Positions 9,704-18,490 of a DNA stretch of 64,000 nucleotides are shown here, one piece after another; positions within the stretch are counted from its first letter, which is position 1, and each line of letters opens with the position of its first letter. Origin of the DNA: Arthrobacter citreus (GTDB taxonomy: Bacteria > Actinomycetota > Actinomycetes > Actinomycetales > Micrococcaceae); assembly GCF_009192745.1 (NCBI RefSeq), contig NZ_VTFV01000002.1, positions 434,001-498,000 of the forward strand, read 5' to 3'. Below the pieces are notes generated by a model. That model was not told where the DNA came from, searched no databases, and worked only from the letters and a program-made list of their open reading frames with translations. The translations under genes were made by a program, and so were the position numbers.

Positions 9704-10021
9704 TCAACGCGAAGGAGCGCTGGGGGCCTGCACGGACGGATAGTAGAAGTCGAAGTCGTCATAGGGATCCCGCCAGGCTGAGTCGTCCCGCGCAATACGC
9801 ACGACGGCGGCTGCCGGCACCCAGCGGTTGTGGGCCTGGCCGTCGTCGTCCATCCAGTGCACCAGCACCTCGCTGCGCGTCCAGGCTACGGCTTTGCCGT
9901 CCACCGCCAGGGAACCGAAGCGGCAGCGCACGTACGGCTCCTGCCGGTACGGGGCGTGCGAAACCGGGGGGCGGGCGGCTGAGGGGCTGCGGAGCGGGAC
10001 GGGATGCGCGGTAACGGTCAT
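9704..10021 (-). CDS. Hypothetical protein (105 aa)
   Basis: This small soluble protein has a Pro-rich N terminus and a conserved-looking core with many aromatic and acidic residues (VHWMDDDGQAHNRWVPAA, YDDFDFYYPS). ATG 10021 (MTVTAHPVP) is preferred to the frame open to 10108, because the longer version would run into the end of the upstream gene. The function is unknown. Confidence 0.6.
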   Translation of the reverse strand: MTVTAHPVPLRSPSAARPPVSHAPYRQEPYVRCRFGSLAVDGKAVAWTRSEVLVHWMDDDGQAHNRWVPAAAVVRIARDDSAWRDPYDDFDFYYPSVQAPSAPSR

Positions 10022-10086
10022 GTGCCAACTCTTGCCGACGGCACTGACAATGGGCCCGCAGGAGTGTTCCGCGCGGACCGGGCAGG

Positions 10087-10518
10087 CTAGGAAGCCAGGT
10101 CCCGCCATTTCGCGGCGGCGCGGTTGCCCAGGGAAGCGCTGCTGTCCTTGACCTTCCGCGGAATCATCCGGATTACGGGAGCCAGGTCGGCGCGCACCGA
10201 ACGCTGCGGCTGCACTGAACGCTGCGCCGTCGCGGCAGGAGCCTGCTGCCGGGTCGATCTACCCGGCCTGTTCATCAGCAGGTAGGCAAGGGCAACGGGC
10301 GCGATCAGCAGGGAGATCAGAGTGAGGGTGCCCAGCGCGTAGAGCGCAAGCATGGCGTAGAACGGCCGGTCGAACAGGGACGCAACAAAACCGGCACTGC
10401 CCAGGAGCAGCCACAGCCAGAAGAGCACGAGGGCGCCCAGGACAGTCCGGGCGCGCCGGAAAAGCATAACGGAGCGACGGCGTGCCGAAGGCGCGCTTGC
10501 CTGAGACTCACTGCCCAT
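10087..10518 (-). CDS. Hypothetical membrane protein (143 aa)
   Basis: The protein has a basic N terminus, two membrane helices (about residues 24-47 and 55-82) and a long Gln/Arg-rich cytoplasmic tail. I recognise no family. It is probably co-transcribed with the 105-residue gene downstream, which lies 65 bases away. Confidence 0.6.
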   Translation of the reverse strand: MGSESQASAPSARRRSVMLFRRARTVLGALVLFWLWLLLGSAGFVASLFDRPFYAMLALYALGTLTLISLLIAPVALAYLLMNRPGRSTRQQAPAATAQRSVQPQRSVRADLAPVIRMIPRKVKDSSASLGNRAAAKWRDLAS

Positions 10519-10644
10519 TTGGTTCTCCCCCAGCTACAAGAGCCCAAGACCGGCGGACCCTACCGCTGATATTAGTCTCTTTTGGTCTGTAACTCTGGCA
10601 TACACAGGCAACAATGGTCTGTGTCGTCCCACGAGAGGAATATC

Positions 10645-11871
10645 TTGCGTTCCACCCCCGGCCCCGGTTTGCTGTTCGTGCTGGTCTGCGCCATGGGAGC
10701 CGGGCCGGTCATGAACTACGGCATCTCCGCTGCCAGCACGCTGATCATGGATGACCTGGGCATCAGCGAATCCCAGTTCGGCCTGCTCGCGGCCACCTGT
10801 TTCGCCAGCGCGGCGCTGTCCTCGATGTCCCTGGGGCGGTTGAGCGATCACATCAGCTCCCGCTCCCAGATGCTGATCATCTTCGGCGGAACGGCCCTGG
10901 CCCTGGTGCTGATGGCAGTGTCCGGGAACTACCTGTGGCTGCTCGCCGCCGTCCTGCTCTCCGGGCCTGCCCAGGCCATCTCCAATCCCACCACTAACCG
11001 GATCATTATCCACGCGGTCCAGCCGGACAAACGGCCGGGATGGATGGGCATCAAGCAATCCGGGGTGCAGGCCAGCCAGCTGTTCTCAAGCCTGTTCTTC
11101 CCGGCCGCAGCCCTGCTCGCTGGCTGGCGGGGAGCCGCCGTCGGAGCGGCGCTGGTGCTGGGCCTGCTGCTGGCCTACGCCTGGCAGCGGCTGCCCGCAG
11201 AGCCCCGCCGCAAGTCCGGTACAGGGCTGAAACGTCCCCCTGCCGAACGCCGGTTCCCGGCTGCCGTTTGGCTCCTGGCCGCCTTTGCACTCTTCTCCGG
11301 TGCCGGCATGCAGGCCACCAACGTCTACCTGCCGCTCTTCGCCCAGCGGGAACTTGGATTCCCGCTGCTGCTCGCCGGCGCAACAGCCGCTGCTGCCGGC
11401 GTTGTTGGGGTAGCCTCCCGGGTGCTGTGGGGCCGGCGCATGGCCGAAGGTGTCCGTGCCTCCACGCTGCTGCTGATCCTGGCCGCCGGGGCGATCTGCG
11501 GGGCCGGGCTCCTGCTTGCCGCCGGAGAGACCGGGAACCCGGCACTGCTCTGGGCCGGTGTGCTGTTCCACGGTGCGTCCGTCCTCGGCGTGAACGTTGT
11601 GGTGATGGCCGGAGTGCTGCGCGAGGTGCCGAAGGAACGCGTGGGGGCGGCGTCGGGTGCTGTTTCCCTGGGCATGTACGCCGGGTTCGCCTCCGGGCCG
11701 CTGGCGATGGGCCTGCTCCTTGAGTTCTCCGACGGTTTCCTGGACGGCTGGATCTTCATTGGAACGTCCTACCTGGTGTGCGTGCTGGTGGGCCTGGCGT
11801 ATCGCCGTGTGGGCCGGCGGTCGTCCCGATCCGTTCCTCGCAGCCCGCGCACGGCAACGGATCAGGCCTAG
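10645..11871 (+). CDS. MFS transporter
   Basis: This major facilitator permease of about 408 residues has twelve predicted helices and a loop 2-3 motif variant (LGRLSDHISSRSQM). It is probably an efflux pump or an organic-acid carrier of the cyanate/nitrate-like branch. The frame extends upstream to 10582, but TTG 10645 has a good GAGAGGAA site five bases before it and begins at the first hydrophobic segment, so I prefer it. The substrate is unknown and no regulator adjoins it. Confidence 0.85.
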   Translation: MRSTPGPGLLFVLVCAMGAGPVMNYGISAASTLIMDDLGISESQFGLLAATCFASAALSSMSLGRLSDHISSRSQMLIIFGGTALALVLMAVSGNYLWLLAAVLLSGPAQAISNPTTNRIIIHAVQPDKRPGWMGIKQSGVQASQLFSSLFFPAAALLAGWRGAAVGAALVLGLLLAYAWQRLPAEPRRKSGTGLKRPPAERRFPAAVWLLAAFALFSGAGMQATNVYLPLFAQRELGFPLLLAGATAAAAGVVGVASRVLWGRRMAEGVRASTLLLILAAGAICGAGLLLAAGETGNPALLWAGVLFHGASVLGVNVVVMAGVLREVPKERVGAASGAVSLGMYAGFASGPLAMGLLLEFSDGFLDGWIFIGTSYLVCVLVGLAYRRVGRRSSRSVPRSPRTATDQA

Positions 11872-11911
11872 CCAGCCTCCGCAGCTTCGCCGCGGCTCAC
11901 GGCACCGGCAG

Positions 11912-13402
11912 CTATCCCGCGGTGCCCGGTTCCGGCGAGGTGGACGGCGACGGCCCGGTTCCGCCGGAATCCGTATGCCGTGGACTGTCCGGGTTCAGCA
12001 GCGAGTGTTTCCGGCTGTAGAACCAGTACACGGCCATCCCGATGACCAGCCAGACGGCGAAACGCAGCCAGGTTTCCCAATGCAGCTGCGAGATGAGGAA
12101 CGCCGAGGCCAGGACGCCGAAGGCCGGGATCCACGGCATCAGCGGCAGCCGGAACTCCCGCGGTGCATCCGGCTGGGTCCGCCGCAGCACAATCACGGCG
12201 ATGCAGACCACCACGAACGCTGCCAGGATGCCGATGTTGGTCAGGTCGGCCACGGCCCGGATCGGGAAGAACCCGGCCAGCAGCGCTGAGACTCCGCCGG
12301 CGATCCAGGTCACGCGCTGCGGGGTTCCGTTGGAGTCCGTAGCCGAGAACCAGCGGGGAAGCAGTCCGTCCCGGCTCATCGAGAACCAGACGCGGGTGAC
12401 ACCGAGCAGGAAGGTGAGCATTACGGTCAGGATGGACAGGACGGCGAACGCTGAGATCACGGTGGCGATGACCGGCAGGCCCACGTTCTGGAACGCGGAG
12501 GCGAATCCCGCCGTCGGGCTGATCTCGGTGTAGTTCTGCATCCCGGTGAGGACCAGGGTTGCCAGGATGTAGAGCACCATCGCTACGCCCAGCGAGAGCA
12601 GGATGGCCTTGGGCATGTGCTTCTTGCCGTCCTTGGCTTCCTCCGCGGCGGTGCTCATGGCGTCATAACCGAACACCGCGAAGAACACCGTGGCGGCACC
12701 CGTGAACACTGCGCCGAAACCGTTGGGCAGGAACGGGGTGTAGTTGGAGGTGTTGATGAAGAAGATGCCCAGCCCAATGATGAACAGGATCAGCAGGACC
12801 TTCAGGCCCACGGCCACCAGTTCAAAGCGGCCGAAGGTCTTGGTGCCGCGGCTGAGGATGAACGTGATGAACACGCAGACCACCAAGGCCGGCAGGTTGA
12901 CCAGCCCGCCTTCCACGACGTCGCCGGTGCCCTGCATCCACACCGGCACGTCCAGCCCTATGCCGGCCATGAACTCGGTGAAATAGCCGGAGATGCCAAT
13001 GGCGACGACGGCGACGATCGCCGTGTACTCCAGCAGCAGGTCCCAGCCGATAAACCAGCCGATGATCTCCCCCAGGGCCACGTACCCGTAGGTGTAGGCG
13101 GACCCGGCGCGCGGCACCATTCCGGCGAATTCAGCATAGGAGAGCGCTGCCGCGGCGCTCGCGAGGCCAGCGATCAGGAAGGAGATCAGGACCGCCGGAC
13201 CCACGCCCTCGGCGTCGGGCCCCCCGTTTGCCACCAGCCCGGCCAGCGTGAAAATACCGATGCCGATGATGCCGCCGACGCCGATGGCCGTGAGTTGCCA
13301 CAGGCCCAGGCCCTTGAACAGTTTGGAACCGGAGACCTCGTCTTCGGTGAGCTCGATTGGCTTGCGCCGGAAGACGGATCTTTCCTTGTTGGCCGCGGTC
13401 AT
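11912..13402 (-). CDS. APC-family amino acid permease
   Basis: This 496-residue transporter of the amino acid-polyamine-organocation superfamily has the substrate-binding helix 1 motif GVGGIIGIGIFTLAG and about twelve helices. The N-terminal section (MTAANKERSVFRRKPIELT...) and overall pattern fit the cationic amino acid transporter branch (CAT/YfnA type). The C terminus is rich in Ser, Thr and Pro. The gene stands alone. Confidence 0.9.
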   Translation of the reverse strand: MTAANKERSVFRRKPIELTEDEVSGSKLFKGLGLWQLTAIGVGGIIGIGIFTLAGLVANGGPDAEGVGPAVLISFLIAGLASAAAALSYAEFAGMVPRAGSAYTYGYVALGEIIGWFIGWDLLLEYTAIVAVVAIGISGYFTEFMAGIGLDVPVWMQGTGDVVEGGLVNLPALVVCVFITFILSRGTKTFGRFELVAVGLKVLLILFIIGLGIFFINTSNYTPFLPNGFGAVFTGAATVFFAVFGYDAMSTAAEEAKDGKKHMPKAILLSLGVAMVLYILATLVLTGMQNYTEISPTAGFASAFQNVGLPVIATVISAFAVLSILTVMLTFLLGVTRVWFSMSRDGLLPRWFSATDSNGTPQRVTWIAGGVSALLAGFFPIRAVADLTNIGILAAFVVVCIAVIVLRRTQPDAPREFRLPLMPWIPAFGVLASAFLISQLHWETWLRFAVWLVIGMAVYWFYSRKHSLLNPDSPRHTDSGGTGPSPSTSPEPGTAG

Positions 13403-13526
13403 ATTGGCTCCTTGGACATCATGGACGGTGGTGCTGCATGGAAGTATCTGCCGCGTACGCCCCGCCCGGAACCCCCTGCGGCTTTTTCGCAGCCGATCCC
13501 GGCCAAGCGGTTCCCCGCGCGCACGG

Positions 13527-13563
13527 TAAAGGCGCAGCCCGTCCGGGGACTGCGCCTTTACCT
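13527..13563 (-). terminator. Terminator downstream of the M14 peptidase gene
   Basis: GTAAAGGCGCAG pairs with CTGCGCCTTTAC around a short G/C loop. It lies 32 bases beyond the peptidase stop and upstream of the amino acid permease, so it separates the two minus-strand units. Confidence 0.65.
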
Positions 13564-13594
13564 TTGAAGCGCCTTTGACGCGGGGTTTGAGCCG

Positions 13595-14626
13595 TTACTC
13601 GCTGGGACGGGTGGTCTGCTCGGCCAGGGTGTCCCAGATGGAGGTGTCGGTGCTTTCGATCGAGCCGTCGGCGATGGCCCGGGCGGTGGCGTCCAGCGTG
13701 GTGACGGTCTGCTTGATCAGGTAGCCGTTGCTCTTCTGGCCCAGGACGGCGGAGGGGTTGGTGTTGTCCGACATGCCGCGCATCTCGAACAGCAGGGTGG
13801 AGATGCCGTATTCAACCGCGATCCCGTTTCGGCTGATGGTCTCGGCGGAACCGCCCACATAACGGCCCAGGTGACCCCAGCCGGTCGGATCGATCGCGTT
13901 GAAGACCACCGCGCCGAGCTGCTTGGAACCCTCCACCACCTCGGGAGAGGCATTCGGCGTCGTGGGGTAGAGGATGGAACCCGAAACCAGCTCGCCGTCC
14001 CGCTCGCTCTGCGTGCCCTGATGGTGCAGGTCGATCATGTAGTCGATGTTGTAGGCGCGCATCACGTTGTTGTGCAGTGCCTGGGTCTCGGGCTGGATCT
14101 TCGCTACGTGGTCCCGGTTCAGATCCGTGCCGGTGGCGTTGGCACGGGTGAGGGTGCGGCCGCTGGCGATGTAGCCGTCCAGCGGGAAGTCGACGTCGCC
14201 CATCGCCCCGTCCGGGTTGAGCATCGGCACGATCAGGATGTTGACGCCGTCCAGCACGCCCTTGGTCTTGCCGGTGCCCAGGTGCTTCACGAATTCCAGG
14301 GCACCTTCGGTGGTGAGCTGCTCGTTGCCGTGCTGCTGGGTCAGGTACAGGATGGTGGGGTTGGACGGATCGCTGATGTACTTCGCGAGGTAGAGGTCAC
14401 GGCCCTTCACTGACTGCCCGATCACTTCCAGCTCCATTGCCGGCTGCTTGGCGTCCTGTTTCTTCAGCTCCGCCACCATCTCGTCATAGGTGCGCAGGAT
14501 CGAGGTATTGATGGTCTCGTTGCCGTTGTAGTTCGGCCCTTCGCCGACGGCGGCGGCGGGAACTGCGGTGCCGGCTGCAAGCAGGACCGCAATCGAGAGT
14601 GCGGCAGCGGTTTTCGGGATCCTCAT
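13595..14626 (-). CDS. Secreted M14-family zinc carboxypeptidase
   Basis: This 343-residue exported metallopeptidase has a Sec signal peptide (residues 1-27, cleaved near AAAVG). Zinc ligands are visible in QQHGNEQ (His, Glu) and DLHHQG (His). A DLNRDH motif corresponds to the substrate-binding Asn-Arg pair. The catalytic Glu is probably in LLFEMRG. These features place it in the M14 carboxypeptidase A family, acting outside the cell on peptides or peptidoglycan fragments. It is a single-gene unit with a terminator behind it. Confidence 0.9.
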   Translation of the reverse strand: MRIPKTAAALSIAVLLAAGTAVPAAAVGEGPNYNGNETINTSILRTYDEMVAELKKQDAKQPAMELEVIGQSVKGRDLYLAKYISDPSNPTILYLTQQHGNEQLTTEGALEFVKHLGTGKTKGVLDGVNILIVPMLNPDGAMGDVDFPLDGYIASGRTLTRANATGTDLNRDHVAKIQPETQALHNNVMRAYNIDYMIDLHHQGTQSERDGELVSGSILYPTTPNASPEVVEGSKQLGAVVFNAIDPTGWGHLGRYVGGSAETISRNGIAVEYGISTLLFEMRGMSDNTNPSAVLGQKSNGYLIKQTVTTLDATARAIADGSIESTDTSIWDTLAEQTTRPSE

Positions 14627-14854
14627 GGGGGTCTCTCCTCAGATAGCGCGGGGTGCGGTCCAAGCAGTGAAACCGGGCCGGATGGATGTGTCAATCGAAG
14701 TGCCTGCAGTCTGGTCTTTTCGCAGGGCCTCCTATATAAGGCCACGTCAGAGTGCGATTTCCGCTCCCTCAGAGCCAGCGGCCGGGTCCGCCGAATGTGA
14801 GCTGCGGCTCAGCTGCGGATAGGGTTGTTTGATTCGTTCTCTGAAAGGCCAGTT

Positions 14855-16381
14855 ATGCGCGACCGTATTTCCCATCCCGGACTCTCCGAACTCGTTATGT
14901 CTGCGGAGCAGGCAGCAGCGATGATCAAGCCGGGAATGACGGTTGCGATGAGCGGCTTCACGGGCGCCGGCTACCCCAAGGCCGTTCCGCAGGCGCTCGC
15001 CGAACAGATCGAACAGGCGCACACGCGCGGCGAGGATTTCCAGATCAAGGTGCTCACCGGTGCCTCCACCGCCCCGGAGCTCGACGGCGTGCTGGCCAAG
15101 GCCCGCGGCATGGAGCTGCGCCTGCCGTACCAGTCGGACCCCACGCTGCGGAAGCGGATCAATGACGGCGAACTCGAGTACATCGACATCCACCTTGGGC
15201 ACGTGGCCCAGTACGCCTGGTTCGGGTTCTACGGCCACATCGACCTGGCCGTCATCGAGGTAGTGGGCATCAACGAAGACGGCAGCCTCATCCCGTCCTC
15301 CTCGGTGGGCAACAACAAGACCTGGATCGAGCAGGCAGACAAGATCATCCTCGAGGTGAACCGGCAGCAGCCCGCCGCGATGGACGGCATGCACGACGTC
15401 TACTACGGCACCGCACTGCCCCCGCACCGCAAGCCGATCATGCTGGTCAACCCGGACGACCGGATCGGTGAGCCCTACCTGCGGCTGGACCCGGAGAAGG
15501 TCGTCGCCGTCGTCGAGACCGACGCCCCGGACCGGATGACGCCGTTCGCGGCACCGGATGAAACCTCGCAGATGATCGCCGGGCACCTGCTGGACTTCTT
15601 CGAATCCGAAATCAAGGCCGGACGCCTGACGGACAAGCTGTTGCCGCTGCAGTCCGGCGTCGGCAACATTGCCAATGCCGTGCTGGCCGGCCTCTCCACT
15701 GCGGGTTACACCGGGCTCACCGCGTACACCGAGGTGATCCAGGACGGGATGCTGGAGCTGATCCGCGACGGCGTGATCCGGGTGGCGTCGGCTACCTCCT
15801 TCTCGCTGAGCCCGGCAGGCATCGAGGAGTTCAACTCCAACATCGAGTTCTACCGCAAGCGCATCATCCTGCGGACCCAGGAGATCTCAAACCATCCCGA
15901 GCTGATCCGCCGGCTGGGCTGCATCGCCATGAACGGCATGATCGAAGCGGATATCTACGGCAACGTGAACTCCACCCACGTGGGCGGTACGGCCATGATG
16001 AACGGCATCGGCGGCTCCGGGGACTTTGCCCGCAACGGTTTCCTCTCCGCGTTTATGTCACCCAGCACGGCCAAGGGCGGAAAGATCTCCGGAATTGTGC
16101 CGATGGCGTCCCACGTGGACCACACCGAGCACGACACCATGCTCATCATCACCGAACGGGGCCTGGCGGACCTGCGCGGACTCTCGCCCAAGCAGCGCGC
16201 GCGGACGATCATCGAGAAGTGCGCCCATCCGGACTTCCAGCCCCTGCTGCAGGACTACTTCGACCGGGCCAGCCGCGACTCGGTGGGCAAGCACACCCCG
16301 CACCTGCTCGATGAGTCGCTGGCCTTCCACCAGCGGTTCGTGGAGACCGGCACCAGCCTGCCCGAGGCCGCGAGGATCTAG
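14855..16381 (+). CDS. Succinyl-CoA:acetate CoA-transferase / acetyl-CoA hydrolase family protein
   Basis: This 508-residue class I CoA-transferase probably moves CoA between succinyl-CoA and acetate, giving acetate entry to the TCA cycle. The active-site Glu is in AYTEVIQDGM, matching the catalytic Glu of AarC from Acetobacter (from memory of that family). The oxyanion segment SGVGNIANAVL precedes it. ATG 14855 follows GAAAGG at a good distance, so the longer frame from 14825 is not needed. Cat1-like enzymes have the same length. Hydrolase activity cannot be excluded. Confidence 0.88.
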   Translation: MRDRISHPGLSELVMSAEQAAAMIKPGMTVAMSGFTGAGYPKAVPQALAEQIEQAHTRGEDFQIKVLTGASTAPELDGVLAKARGMELRLPYQSDPTLRKRINDGELEYIDIHLGHVAQYAWFGFYGHIDLAVIEVVGINEDGSLIPSSSVGNNKTWIEQADKIILEVNRQQPAAMDGMHDVYYGTALPPHRKPIMLVNPDDRIGEPYLRLDPEKVVAVVETDAPDRMTPFAAPDETSQMIAGHLLDFFESEIKAGRLTDKLLPLQSGVGNIANAVLAGLSTAGYTGLTAYTEVIQDGMLELIRDGVIRVASATSFSLSPAGIEEFNSNIEFYRKRIILRTQEISNHPELIRRLGCIAMNGMIEADIYGNVNSTHVGGTAMMNGIGGSGDFARNGFLSAFMSPSTAKGGKISGIVPMASHVDHTEHDTMLIITERGLADLRGLSPKQRARTIIEKCAHPDFQPLLQDYFDRASRDSVGKHTPHLLDESLAFHQRFVETGTSLPEAARI

Positions 16382-16420
16382 CGGTGCCTTTCGGGGCCGG
16401 GACGGGCTCCCAATCCCGGA

Positions 16421-16777
16421 TTAGGAGTGTGAGCCCTCGGACGGTTCGGAAGCAGGTGCGGGCTTATCCACGAACTTCAGCCCGATCACGCAGCCGATAA
16501 TCCCGGCCAGGAACAGCACCTTCAGCACGCCGGGTTCCTCGGTGCCGGTGAACATGGCCCAGGCCACCGTGAGCACGGCGCCCAGCCCGGTCCACACGGC
16601 ATAGGCGGTGCTGATCGGAATGTGTTTCATGGCGTAGCCCAAGCCGGCCATGGACAGGGCCGCGGCCACGGCAAAGATGATCGACGGCGCCAGGACGGTA
16701 AAGCCGTTGGAAGCCTCCAGGGCAGTGGCCCAGACAGCTTCAAGGACAGCGCTGAGAAGCAGGATGATCCAAGCCAT
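16421..16777 (-). CDS. SMR-family transporter, second subunit (probable guanidinium exporter)
   Basis: This 118-residue four-helix protein belongs to the small multidrug resistance family. The essential membrane Glu is in LLSAVLEAVWATAL and the second motif is AYAVWTGLGAVLT. It differs from the first subunit by a longer C-terminal tail (KPAPASEPSEGSHS), a common trait of heteromeric SMR pairs in which one partner fixes topology. It starts two bases after the stop of the first subunit. With a guanidine-III riboswitch leading the operon, export of guanidinium is the likely job. Confidence 0.9.
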   Translation of the reverse strand: MAWIILLLSAVLEAVWATALEASNGFTVLAPSIIFAVAAALSMAGLGYAMKHIPISTAYAVWTGLGAVLTVAWAMFTGTEEPGVLKVLFLAGIIGCVIGLKFVDKPAPASEPSEGSHS

Positions 16778-16779
16778 GG

Positions 16780-17094
16780 TTATGCCACCAGCTTCAGGCC
16801 GATGACGCAGCCGACGATTCCCATCAGCAGCACCACCTTGATCACGGTGGCTTTTTCCCCACCGAACACCATGGCGTAGCCGGCCGTCAGCACGGCGCCG
16901 ATGCCCACCCACACGGCATAGGCCGTGCCCACCGGGATGCTGAGCATCGCCCAGGCCAGGCCCGCCATACTGGCAGCGAGCGCTACGGCAAACACGAGGG
17001 TGGGAAGGGGTTTCTTGAAATTGTTCGACTTCCCCAGCGCTGTAGCCCACACGGCTTCAAGCATTCCGGAGGCAATGAGGACAACCCATGACAT
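16780..17094 (-). CDS. sugE: SMR-family transporter, SugE/Gdx-like subunit
   Basis: This 104-residue protein is close to Gdx/SugE of Escherichia coli in layout. It begins MSWVVLIASGMLEAVWATAL with the conserved Glu13, contains the segment PVGTAYAVWVGIGAVLT in helix 3 and ends IIGLK-like (VIGLKLVA). Such proteins exchange guanidinium for protons. ATG 17094 follows an AAAGGAG site that abuts a guanidine-III aptamer. The longer open frame to 17217 would run through the riboswitch and is rejected. It forms a tight operon with the second SMR gene. Confidence 0.92.
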   Translation of the reverse strand: MSWVVLIASGMLEAVWATALGKSNNFKKPLPTLVFAVALAASMAGLAWAMLSIPVGTAYAVWVGIGAVLTAGYAMVFGGEKATVIKVVLLMGIVGCVIGLKLVA

Positions 17095-17107
17095 GGCTAG
17101 CTCCTTT

Positions 17108-17148
17108 GGCCAGTCTTGTCGCGTGCCGGGTACTGAACCGTCGTCCGG
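17108..17148 (-). promoter_or_regulatory. Guanidine-III (ykkC-III) riboswitch
   Basis: On the minus strand this 41-base segment has CCGGACGA, TACCCGG and GACAAGAC in order and at the spacing of the Thermobifida fusca guanidine-III aptamer as I remember it. The self-complementary CCGG ends can pair. A second helix can form between GGTTCAGT and ACTGGCC with one G-T pair and one bulge, giving the known pseudoknot. The AAAGGAG ribosome binding site of the SMR operon follows at once, so control is probably at translation. Confidence 0.85.
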
Positions 17149-17542
17149 GGGCCGGAGTGTCACGGCCCTGACCCTAAGGTAGCAAATCCGGCAATCCCGT
17201 GCCGTGGGATTCGCCACCCTTGCGCCGGATGGGACGAGGCGGGGCCAAGGATAAGCACCCGCCTGCGGTGCGCCAAATCAGCTCGGCGGCCGTTCGGGCC
17301 CGGTTCCGGACGACGGCGAATCTTGCCTCCCGGCGCCGATACCCTTAACAGGGTGCCCGCCCAGCACGGGCCTTAGGCGCTGACCGGACCCCCTCCCAGA
17401 GAGCCGGCCCGGCAGCCGCCAAGACACTCCTGCATATCCGTTTACGTCCCCCTGCGGTGCGCAACGGGTGTGTCAGAGAAGGGCACTGCGACGCCGGGAT
17501 TCCGGTCCCTGGCGTCTGGAACCTCAACGAAGCGGAGAAGCA
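17149..17542. other. Gene-free stretch between the SMR and nucleoside operons
   Basis: About 390 bases lie between two divergent operons. Beyond the riboswitch there is a 26-base hairpin at 17190-17215 (GGCAATCCC facing GGGATTCGCC) on the SMR side. The rest is GC-rich and must hold both promoters. I see no convincing operator or small ORF. Confidence 0.4.
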
Positions 17543-18490
17543 ATGCCCCACAAAATCATCCTGGACTGCGATCCCGGCCACGATGATGCGGTCGCCCTGC
17601 TGCTGGCACACGGCAGCCCGGAGATCGAGCTCTTGGCGGTTACCACCGTCGTCGGAAACCAGACCCTGGAGAAGGTAACCCGTAACGCGCTGGCGATTGC
17701 GCGTGTCGCAAATATCACAGGTGTTCCGTTCGCCGCAGGCTGCGACCGGCCACTGGTACGCACCATCGAAAACGCTCCGGACATCCACGGCGATTCCGGC
17801 ATGGACGGCCCCGAGCTGCCCGAGCCGACCGTCGAACTGGATTCCCGCCATGCTGTGGACCTCATCATCGACACCGTGATGTCCCACGAGCCCGGCACCG
17901 TCACGCTGGTTCCCACCGGCGGGCTGACCAACATCGCCATGGCCGTGCGCAAGGAACCGCGCCTGGCTGAGCGGGTGAAGGAAGTCGTGCTGATGGGCGG
18001 CGGCTACCACGTGGGCAACTGGTCCGCAGTGGCCGAGTTCAACATCAAGATTGATCCCGAAGCTGCCCACATCGTCTTCAACGAGAAGTGGCCGCTGACC
18101 ATGGTGGGCCTGGACCTGACCCACCAGGCTCTGGCAACGGACGAGGTAGCCGAGCGCATCGCCGCGGTTGGCACCAAGCCCGCCAAGTTCGTTGGTGAAC
18201 TGCTCGAATTCTTCGGGCACACCTACAAGGACGCCCAGGGCTTCGACTTCCCGCCGGTGCACGACCCCTGTGCCGTCGCCTACGTGATCGACCCGTCCGT
18301 GATGACCACCCAGCGCGTACCGCTGGACGTGGAGCTGACCGGCACGCTCACCCTCGGCATGACCGTGGCTGACTTCCGGGCCCCGGCTCCGGCGGACTGC
18401 AACACCTCCGTCGCCATGGAACTGGACCAGGACAAGTTCTGGGGCCTGGTCGTGGACGCCCTCGAGCGCATCGGTGAGGTGGACCTGTGA
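17543..18490 (+). CDS. Nucleoside hydrolase (inosine-uridine preferring type)
   Basis: This 315-residue enzyme cleaves the N-glycosidic bond of ribonucleosides to give ribose and a base. The family signature is at residues 8-15 (DCDPGHDD), which binds the catalytic Ca2+. The mid-chain VTLVPTGGLTNIAMA and the distal HDPCAVAYVI motif are also present. ATG 17543 is chosen because family members start just before the signature, although the frame is open from 17468. The gene overlaps the following MFS gene by four bases (GTGA), and ribokinase closes the operon. Confidence 0.92.
   Translation: MPHKIILDCDPGHDDAVALLLAHGSPEIELLAVTTVVGNQTLEKVTRNALAIARVANITGVPFAAGCDRPLVRTIENAPDIHGDSGMDGPELPEPTVELDSRHAVDLIIDTVMSHEPGTVTLVPTGGLTNIAMAVRKEPRLAERVKEVVLMGGGYHVGNWSAVAEFNIKIDPEAAHIVFNEKWPLTMVGLDLTHQALATDEVAERIAAVGTKPAKFVGELLEFFGHTYKDAQGFDFPPVHDPCAVAYVIDPSVMTTQRVPLDVELTGTLTLGMTVADFRAPAPADCNTSVAMELDQDKFWGLVVDALERIGEVDL

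Noticed and set aside
17190-17215. Hairpin with an ACGG-containing loop as a guanidine-II riboswitch
   Set aside because: That class needs two hairpins with ACGR tetraloops. Only one is present, with a seven-base loop, while the guanidine-III pattern next to it fits fully.
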